Shown: one piece after another, positions 5,142 through 11,121 of the stretch
Numbering within the stretch: the stretch's first letter is position 1
Layout of the letters: each line of letters begins with the position of its first letter
Assembly: GCA_016928935.1 (NCBI GenBank)
Contig: JAFGJU010000057.1
Location: 1 to 11,121, forward strand
DNA: 11,121 bases
From: Candidatus Eiseniibacteriota bacterium
GTDB lineage: Bacteria; Eisenbacteria; RBG-16-71-46; JAFGJU01
Direction of reading: 5' to 3'
Translations under genes and position numbers: made by a program
Notes under the pieces: model-generated
The model's database searches: none
Told to the model about the DNA's origin: nothing
What the model saw: the letters and a program-made list of their open reading frames with translations, nothing else

Positions 5142-8100
5142 ATGAACAGACTAGCTGTTGTCATCGCCCTGGTGCTGGCCTTGGTTCCGGTCGCTGCGGC
5201 CGCCGCCCTGACCGGCGCCCGGGACTGGTACCCCCGCGGAGACGTCCTCGCCCGGCGCCCCCTCCTTTTCAGGCCCCAGGGGATGCTGTTGCCGCCTCAC
5301 ATGTACCTGGCGGTTAAGCCCGGCCTGGGCCTGAAGAGCGTGGACTTCTCCGTGGACTCCGACTCCGGCGTCGTGAGAAGGACGGCCTCGGTCATGGGCG
5401 TGGACGTGGAGCCGCCCGTGACGGTTCCCCTTTCGCAGTACGCAATGCTCATGGGCAGGCACAAGTACGCCCAGATGTGGAAGACTGAGGCGAGGAGGGG
5501 AATCAGGGACGTATCGAAGGCGGGCAGCGCCGGCGGGCTCTTCAGCATAGACCTGCCCATCAAGTTCCCGCGGGCCGTGCAGGCGGTGGTCGGCAAGGGG
5601 AAGCCCAACCTGAGAGTGACTGGCAGCGAGACGATATCCTTCAGCGGCAGCAGCAGCTGGACGGTCGGCCAGAAATACAGCGAGTACGGCCGCCAGAGCA
5701 AGTTCCCGCGTCTGGACATGAGACAGGACCTCGTCGTCAAGCTGGACGGCAGCATAGGCGACAAGATCGACGTGGACTGGGACCAGAGCAGCGCCGTGCG
5801 CACGGAGCTCCAGAACAGGATTCGCATCAAGTACCACGGCTACGACGACGAGGTCATCCAGAGCGTGGACCTCGGAAACACGAACTTGTCCATCCCCAAC
5901 ACCCAGTACGTCAGCTACTCGGGCACGCACGAAGGGCTGTTCGGTATCAAGACCGTGGCCAAGCTGGGCAGCGTCGACCTGGCCGTGATTGCCAGCAAGC
6001 AGGAAGGCAAACCCGACAAACAGAGGCTGCTGGGAGGGGCGAAGGAGGTTCAGAAGCAGATAAGCGACCTCGACAACAAGAAGCGCACGTACTTCTTTCT
6101 GGACCCGCCCGATTTCCCGGACTTCGGCGCTCTGAGCGTGATAGACCCGGCCAGCGTCCAGGTGTACATCGACGACTTGAACGGCTACAACAACGAGGCC
6201 GGGACGATGAAGACGAAGAGGGCTTACCTGTACAAGGCCGACGGGACGAAGGACACCACCTACTTCGAGGGCAACTTCGACGTCAAGGAGCCGAACCTGG
6301 ACTACACCTTCGAGTATTTTTACGGCAGCTACTTCCCGATACTCGTGATCCGGGGTGGGCTGCCTTCCAACTACGTGATGGCCGTGACGTACAGGGAAGT
6401 GGTCGGGGGCGAGGAGCGTTGGGTGGGAAACCCGAGCCCCTCCGAGCTGGAGCTGAAGATCATCGCGGCCCCCGTGGACGAGCTGGCCGTGGACGTGACC
6501 ACCGGCAAGTGGGGCCCGCTCGCCAGGCACGAGCTCAAGAACATCTACTACCTGGGCTCCGAGGCCATAATCAAGGACAGCTTCAAGCTGGCCATCAAGA
6601 AGAGGAGCGGTGGAGCGGGGGTGGACGAGGAGGCGCTGAACGAGGTTCCGTACATCCAGATACTGGGATTGGACACGCGCGGGCTCACGGCCGGCAGCCC
6701 GCCCGACGGCCTCATAGACGAAGGACAGCTCCTCGACCTCACGAACGGGATTCTGGTCTTTCCGGACCTCCATCCCTTCGCACCTGACTCGTTCGACATA
6801 ACGAGCTGGGTCATCGGGGCGAGGCCCGACACCCTGAGCGGAGACGAGGCCAACGTCAACATCTACACGAAGAAGTCCCCCAACTACTACCTGGACACGC
6901 GTTATTACCTGGACGTGGAGTACCGGAGCCCGCAGACCACGTTCTACCTGGGATGGAACGTCCTCGAGAACTCCGAGGTCGTGACTCTGAACGGCGTGAC
7001 GCTCCAGCGCGGGGTGGGTTACACGATAGACTACGACACGGGCGAGCTCGTGCTGCTCACGGACGACGCGCTCGAGCCCAACGCGGAAGTTGCGGTGGAC
7101 TTCTCGCGGGCTTCGGCCCTGGGGTTGTCCAAGACTCTGCTGGGGTTCTCGACCCAGTACAAGCCCACAGACGAAATGTCGTTCGGGACGACGTGGCTTT
7201 ACGAGAGCAAGGGGACGACTGAGGAACGGCCCCGCCTGGAGCAGGAGCCATCCAGAACGATAGTGGGAGGCCTCAGCACGGCAATGAAGTTCTCGCCTGT
7301 GTTCATGACCAGCATGGTGGACGCGCTTCCTCTGGTGCGCACCCGCGAGAGGTCCAGCCTTGCCCTTTCGGGCGAACTGGGACTCAGCATTCCAAACCCC
7401 AACACCAGGAACGAGGTCTACATAGACGACATGGAGGGCAACAAGGAGACGAGGCCCCTGGCGCTCACCCGCACGCAGTGGAAGCCCGGCAGCATCCCCG
7501 ACGACCCGTTCCTGACGGTGACTCCCACGGGCAAGCGGGCCCTGTGGTGGTACAACCTCCATTCACAGTACAACCAGGCCAACGTGGTCCACGAGGGCGA
7601 CCTTTACCCGGAGCGCACGGCGGAGGAGCGCGAGCGCGCCGTCACTGCGCTGGAACTGTATTTCAACCAGACCGGCGGCGCGCACGGCCTGACTCAGGTG
7701 TTGTCCTGGCTGGGCGAGGACTTCACCGAGATGCAGTACGTGGAGGTATGGGTCAACGACTTCGCCTCCGGAAGAGACCCGTCCAAGAAGATGAGGCTGA
7801 GCCTGGGAACCGTGAGCGAGGATGGCACGTGGGACCCGGACAGCCTCCCCAACGGCCGGCTGGACAGCGAGGACACCTCGCCTCCCAACGGAGAGCTGGA
7901 CATCTCTCCGACAGACGAGGACACGGGCCTGGACGGAAAGATGAACGGCGTTGAGAGTTGCGTCGCGGGCGTGACCGGAGACCCGCCGGACTGCAGCGAG
8001 GACGACTACAGGTACGAGCCGGAGACCGCCCCCACCGACTTCTCACACATAAACGGCACCGAAGGCAACCGACTGGCCATGGCGCACCCCGTGCCCGACA

Positions 8101-10919
8101 CGGAGGACCTGGACGGCGACGGCACCCTGGACACGGACCAGGACTACGTCGAGTACGTCGTGAGCCTGGAGCAGGACAGCCGCTTTCAGGTGAGAGACAA
8201 CGGGAACGGCTGGAGACTTTTCAGGATACCGCTATCGGACACCCTGGCCTCGAAAGTCGGCCTGCCCAGTTGGGACAACGTGAAACACGCTCGGCTCTGG
8301 TTCGACGGGTTCGCCGAGGGCGAGAAGCTCCAGATAGCCGGCATCGAGGTCGTCGGAAACAGATGGGTGCTCACGCCCATCTCGAACGAGAGCTCTTACG
8401 CCGAGGGTGAGAGGTTCTACGTGGGGGTCATAAACAACAAGGACAACGGCGACATCTACCACCCGCCGCCCATCGAGATAGGAGAGGAGAACAACATACC
8501 CAACAGGGAGCAGTCCCTGGTGCTGACCGCGACAAACCTCTTTCCGTCCGACACCGTCTCGGCGTACAAGGCCTTCGCGGGCGGCAGCGACTACACCCAG
8601 TACAGGAGCCTAAAGTTCTGGTTGAGGGGAGATTCGGACTCGCTCCTGTACTTCATACGCTTCGGCACCGACAGCCTGAACTACTACGAGTACGCCACCA
8701 CGGTTCCGTATTCCTGGCAGTTGAAAGAGTTCGACCTGGAGGACCTGAGCATAATCAAGGTGGGGCTGCCGTCGTCGGTGACGGACACCACAATCCGGAG
8801 CCCGGACGGCTGGCTGCGATTGAGGGGCCGTCCCTCCTTCACCAGCGTCAAGAGAATCACGATGGGACTCATCAACTCGCCCTCGAGGACGGACTCCGCC
8901 ATGGTCGCCTCCGACAGCGTCTGGGTGGACGAGCTGATACTCACGGGTGTTAAGAGAGAGAAAGGCATGGCGAAGCGGCTCTTCGTGGAGACCAAGTTCG
9001 CCGACCTTCTCTCCCTCACGACTCAGATGGAGTCCCGCGACCAGGACTTCTTGTCCATCGGGAGCACGAAGGGCAGCGGCCGCCGCACGGACACCTACTC
9101 CGTTTCGGGTTCAATGGCCCTTCACAAGTTTATCCCCGGCGGTCAGTTCAACATCCCCGTGACGTTCTCCATCTCGTCCAGGAAGGAAGTGCCCAAGTTC
9201 AGGAGCGGCGACGACATCGTGCTGACCAGTGAGCTGGAAGAGGCCCAAACCGCCAGGAGCGGTACCAGTATCGTCGGGTTCAGCTTCAGAAAGTCGCCGT
9301 CTCCGAACAAGTGGCTCAGGTACACTCTCGAGGCGGTGGGCTTAGGGATGTCGCTCACCAAGACCCATTCCGCAAGCGTGAGCAGCGTCGACTCGTCGCG
9401 CGCCATTGCCGGGTCCTTCAGTTACACCTTCAGTCCCCCCGGCAAGTCCGCCCTGCAAATCCCGTTCGGGAAGGGTAGGAAGCTCTCGCTCTCTCTGCTG
9501 CCGAGGTCTCTCGTGTTCTCGGTCCGCGGCACGACCTCCAGGTCCAAGTCGTACTCGCGCGACACGGAAGACCCGCTAACGCTGATACCCAGGACTGACG
9601 TGAGAAGGAGAGTGGCGGACCTGTCCGCCCAGACCTCGTACGTCCCCATATCGATCCTGAAGTGCAGCTATTCCATGAACACCAGCAGGGACTGGCAGGT
9701 CTACAACGCCAGCAAGACGTTCGGGAACATCGGCACAGAGGTGTCGCGCAGCCAGAGTTTCAGGTCCGACCTGACACCCAGGCTGGGGAATTGGCTCACG
9801 CCCAACGTCAGCTTCAGCAGCACCTACACCGAAGACCACCGGCCGGAGATCACGAGGGCGGACGACACGTCCGAGATCAGGAACTTCTCCAACTCTGGAG
9901 CCATCAGCTTCGGTTTGGCCATACCGCTTTCCAGGCTGGCTCAAGTCCTGACAGGGGCGGGCAAGGGCGCCTCGAAGGACACCGCGTCAGTGTCGCAGGG
10001 CGGCGGGTTTCGCCCGATGGGCCTTCTGCTGGCCAAGATCGGGGACATCAGGGCCAGCCACTCCATCTCCTACGGCTCGAGTTACTCGCGCATGTACGGG
10101 AAGCCCAATTTCAGCTACATGATGGGCCTGCGGCGCGCCTTCGGCGGCAACGCGCGTTTCGCCGACGACGGCGTGGCGACCTCCAGCATCGGAAACACCA
10201 CTTCGCTGTCCGCCTCCGGCCGTATCATGAGCGGGATCACTCTCGACGGCAGGTTCGAGACGAGCGACAGGGAGGTGGAGAGTCTCGCGGGGGTCAGGGT
10301 CGAGAAGAAGACCACCTGGCCGGAGCTCAAGATGGGGTGGAACGGAGTCGAGAGACACCTTCGCATCTCCGAGACCGTGACCTCGCTGAGACTGGATTCC
10401 AGCTTCAAGCGCACCGTGGACGAGAGCGGTGCCAGGGGCAAGCCCAGCGAGAAGGTGGTAACCAAGAGCGACTGGCAGCCGCTCCTCAACCTCACTGCAT
10501 CCTGGAAGAACGGCCTGAGAACGAGTTACACGTCGGGCTACTCGACCACCCAGACCGAGAGCTACGTGGGGTCGGGCTACACGTCCAAGTCGACAACTAC
10601 CCGCCACTCCTTCAGCGTCCAAAAGACGCTGGACGCGACCAAGGGCATCTCGCTGCCCTTCGTCTCCAGCAAGAAGTTCAAGCTCAAGAGCAGCGTGAAC
10701 CTCGGCCTGACGGTCCAGTACTCCGGCGTCAGTTCCACGATACCTCCTCAGGTCTCCGAGAAGCGAGACGACCTGTCGGTCACTTCCACTGCCACTTACA
10801 GCTTCAGCGCTAACCTGTCCGGCAGCTTCAACTTCGGGTTCACCCAGAACCGAGACTTGCAGATTGGAGTGACCAGGCGGGGTATGACGATAGGGCTCAC
10901 GGCGTCCTTCAGGTTCTAG
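5142..10919 (+). CDS. sprA: SprA-like giant outer-membrane protein (type IX secretion translocon family)
   Basis: A 1925-residue protein starting at ATG 5142. The start is followed by a signal peptide (MNRLAVVIALVLALVPVAAA, likely cut near residues 22-24), although the ribosome-binding site is weak (GTGGA, 12 nt upstream). SprA hallmarks in order: WDQSSAVRTELQNRIRIKY (about 212-230), DLGNTNLSIP (243-252), EGLFGIKTVAKLG (264-276), GWNVLENSEVVTLNG then RGVGYTIDYDTGELVLL in the middle, YIDDMEG (760-766), an Asp/Gly-rich stretch (894-940), INGTEGN (970-976), and a long C-terminal half of alternating polar/apolar strands ending in ASFRF, the terminal Phe expected of a BAM-inserted barrel. In Bacteroidota, SprA forms the very large beta-barrel pore through which T9SS cargo crosses the outer membrane; those proteins are commonly around 2,300-2,500 residues, so this one is compact. 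It is monocistronic here, divergent from the kor operon. Function as a true secretion pore depends on T9SS partners not visible in this window. Confidence 0.88.
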   Translation: MNRLAVVIALVLALVPVAAAAALTGARDWYPRGDVLARRPLLFRPQGMLLPPHMYLAVKPGLGLKSVDFSVDSDSGVVRRTASVMGVDVEPPVTVPLSQYAMLMGRHKYAQMWKTEARRGIRDVSKAGSAGGLFSIDLPIKFPRAVQAVVGKGKPNLRVTGSETISFSGSSSWTVGQKYSEYGRQSKFPRLDMRQDLVVKLDGSIGDKIDVDWDQSSAVRTELQNRIRIKYHGYDDEVIQSVDLGNTNLSIPNTQYVSYSGTHEGLFGIKTVAKLGSVDLAVIASKQEGKPDKQRLLGGAKEVQKQISDLDNKKRTYFFLDPPDFPDFGALSVIDPASVQVYIDDLNGYNNEAGTMKTKRAYLYKADGTKDTTYFEGNFDVKEPNLDYTFEYFYGSYFPILVIRGGLPSNYVMAVTYREVVGGEERWVGNPSPSELELKIIAAPVDELAVDVTTGKWGPLARHELKNIYYLGSEAIIKDSFKLAIKKRSGGAGVDEEALNEVPYIQILGLDTRGLTAGSPPDGLIDEGQLLDLTNGILVFPDLHPFAPDSFDITSWVIGARPDTLSGDEANVNIYTKKSPNYYLDTRYYLDVEYRSPQTTFYLGWNVLENSEVVTLNGVTLQRGVGYTIDYDTGELVLLTDDALEPNAEVAVDFSRASALGLSKTLLGFSTQYKPTDEMSFGTTWLYESKGTTEERPRLEQEPSRTIVGGLSTAMKFSPVFMTSMVDALPLVRTRERSSLALSGELGLSIPNPNTRNEVYIDDMEGNKETRPLALTRTQWKPGSIPDDPFLTVTPTGKRALWWYNLHSQYNQANVVHEGDLYPERTAEERERAVTALELYFNQTGGAHGLTQVLSWLGEDFTEMQYVEVWVNDFASGRDPSKKMRLSLGTVSEDGTWDPDSLPNGRLDSEDTSPPNGELDISPTDEDTGLDGKMNGVESCVAGVTGDPPDCSEDDYRYEPETAPTDFSHINGTEGNRLAMAHPVPDTEDLDGDGTLDTDQDYVEYVVSLEQDSRFQVRDNGNGWRLFRIPLSDTLASKVGLPSWDNVKHARLWFDGFAEGEKLQIAGIEVVGNRWVLTPISNESSYAEGERFYVGVINNKDNGDIYHPPPIEIGEENNIPNREQSLVLTATNLFPSDTVSAYKAFAGGSDYTQYRSLKFWLRGDSDSLLYFIRFGTDSLNYYEYATTVPYSWQLKEFDLEDLSIIKVGLPSSVTDTTIRSPDGWLRLRGRPSFTSVKRITMGLINSPSRTDSAMVASDSVWVDELILTGVKREKGMAKRLFVETKFADLLSLTTQMESRDQDFLSIGSTKGSGRRTDTYSVSGSMALHKFIPGGQFNIPVTFSISSRKEVPKFRSGDDIVLTSELEEAQTARSGTSIVGFSFRKSPSPNKWLRYTLEAVGLGMSLTKTHSASVSSVDSSRAIAGSFSYTFSPPGKSALQIPFGKGRKLSLSLLPRSLVFSVRGTTSRSKSYSRDTEDPLTLIPRTDVRRRVADLSAQTSYVPISILKCSYSMNTSRDWQVYNASKTFGNIGTEVSRSQSFRSDLTPRLGNWLTPNVSFSSTYTEDHRPEITRADDTSEIRNFSNSGAISFGLAIPLSRLAQVLTGAGKGASKDTASVSQGGGFRPMGLLLAKIGDIRASHSISYGSSYSRMYGKPNFSYMMGLRRAFGGNARFADDGVATSSIGNTTSLSASGRIMSGITLDGRFETSDREVESLAGVRVEKKTTWPELKMGWNGVERHLRISETVTSLRLDSSFKRTVDESGARGKPSEKVVTKSDWQPLLNLTASWKNGLRTSYTSGYSTTQTESYVGSGYTSKSTTTRHSFSVQKTLDATKGISLPFVSSKKFKLKSSVNLGLTVQYSGVSSTIPPQVSEKRDDLSVTSTATYSFSANLSGSFNFGFTQNRDLQIGVTRRGMTIGLTASFRF

Positions 10920-10922
10920 AGC

Positions 10923-10948
10923 GCCTCCGGGGTAGAGGCCCGTTTTTT
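10923..10948 (+). terminator. rho-independent terminator after sprA
   Basis: GCCTC (10923-10927) pairs with GAGGC (10935-10939) around a 7-nt loop, followed after three bases by TTTTTT (10943-10948). It begins three bases after the sprA TAG. The stem is short but GC-rich and the T-run is convincing. Confidence 0.7.
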
Positions 10949-10964
10949 CTTCCCAAGTTTTTCC

Positions 10965-10993
10965 TTGCCATTTGGTTAACCTTGTAGTAGATT
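10965..10993 (+). promoter_or_regulatory. probable promoter of rimP
   Basis: TTGCCA (10965-10970, five of six -35 bases) and TAGATT (10988-10993, four of six -10 bases) are separated by 17 nt. The predicted start, near 11000, falls exactly at the beginning of the leader hairpin. Its placement after the sprA terminator supports a fresh transcription unit for rimP. Confidence 0.55.
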
Positions 10994-11000
10994 GTCCTCG

Positions 11001-11034
11001 AGAGTGGACCCATTCTTGTCCACTCTTATATTTT
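11001..11034 (+). other. leader hairpin with U-rich tail before rimP
   Basis: AGAGTGGAC (11001-11009) and GTCCACTCT (11018-11026) form a perfect 9-bp stem with the 8-nt loop CCATTCTT, followed by TATATTTT. With the promoter just upstream, the nascent rimP transcript would start with this structure. It may be a second terminator for sprA read-through, an attenuator of rimP, or a 5'-stabilising stem. The interrupted T-tract makes its strength as a terminator uncertain. Confidence 0.55.
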
Positions 11035-11043
11035 GGTGTGACG

Positions 11044-11121
11044 ATGCAACTGGTTGACAAGGTCTGGACGATCTGCGAACCCGCGGTCCGCGAGCTCGGG
11101 CTGGAGCTGGTGGAGGTGGAG
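11044..11121 (+). CDS. rimP: ribosome maturation factor RimP, N-terminal fragment (cut by window edge)
   Basis: The first 26 codons are visible. The segment ICEPAVRELGLELVEVE matches the RimP N-terminus (a helix with E-P-x-V-x-x-L-G-x-E-L-V-x-V-E), the part preceding the first alpha/beta domain. RimP assists assembly of the 30S ribosomal subunit in the cytoplasm. ATG 11044 has only a weak GGTG site five nt upstream; the adjacent upstream GTG is followed at once by a stop and cannot be used. In most bacteria rimP heads a nusA-infB-rbfA cluster, which would be expected just beyond the right edge. Confidence 0.85.
   Translation, partial: MQLVDKVWTICEPAVRELGLELVEVE

Noticed and set aside
5151..7562. 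803-codon open frame antisense to sprA
   Set aside because: It mirrors the sprA frame in GC-rich DNA, has no recognisable domain, is rich in Arg/Val/His/Leu as such shadows are, and lacks a proper ribosome-binding site; sprA itself has clear family motifs.
9987..11060. 357-codon minus-strand frame spanning the sprA 3' end and the rimP start
   Set aside because: It crosses a terminator, a promoter and two real gene ends on the other strand and shows no family motif.

Overview
The window reads as chromosomal DNA from a high-GC (about 60 %, judged by eye), probably anaerobic bacterium. The C-terminal gene pair, a SprA-type giant outer-membrane protein followed by rimP, together with an oxygen-sensitive ferredoxin-based energy operon, points to a Gram-negative lineage in or near the FCB group. 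It is more likely one of its uncultured high-GC phyla than a classical Bacteroidota. This placement is inference from gene content, not from a marker phylogeny.

Left half (1-4886, minus strand): a tightly packed operon read right to left: korD (2x[4Fe-4S] ferredoxin subunit), korA, korB, korC (a complete four-subunit 2-oxoacid:ferredoxin oxidoreductase), an MvhD/FlpD-family [2Fe-2S] protein with an unusual Ala/Lys/Pro-rich N-terminal tail, a fused HdrC-HdrB (HdrD-like) iron-sulfur protein, and the first 29 codons of hdrA, which runs off the left edge. Overlaps and short spacings (korD/korA 11 nt overlap, korA/korB ATGA overlap, korB/korC 10 nt, mvhD/hdrCB 10 nt) argue for one transcript. A near-consensus sigma-70 promoter lies upstream of korD. 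The gene set suggests that reduced ferredoxin from 2-oxoacid oxidation exchanges electrons with a soluble HdrA-HdrBC-MvhD flavin-based bifurcation module, with no hydrogenase gene in sight.

Middle (4887-5141): a divergent intergenic region holding the korD promoter, a 36-bp nested dyad and an extended -10 type promoter for the rightward gene.

Right half (5142-10919, plus strand): one 1925-residue gene for a SprA-like outer-membrane protein (type IX secretion / gliding translocon family) with signal peptide, SprA signature motifs, an Asp-rich calcium-binding-like segment and a C-terminal beta-barrel ending in Phe. It is followed by a rho-independent terminator, a promoter, a leader hairpin with a U-rich tail and the first 26 codons of rimP, which probably opens a rimP-nusA-infB cluster beyond the window.

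No tRNA, rRNA, CRISPR array, insertion sequence or phage gene was seen. The long open frames opposite sprA and opposite the kor genes are GC-driven shadows.
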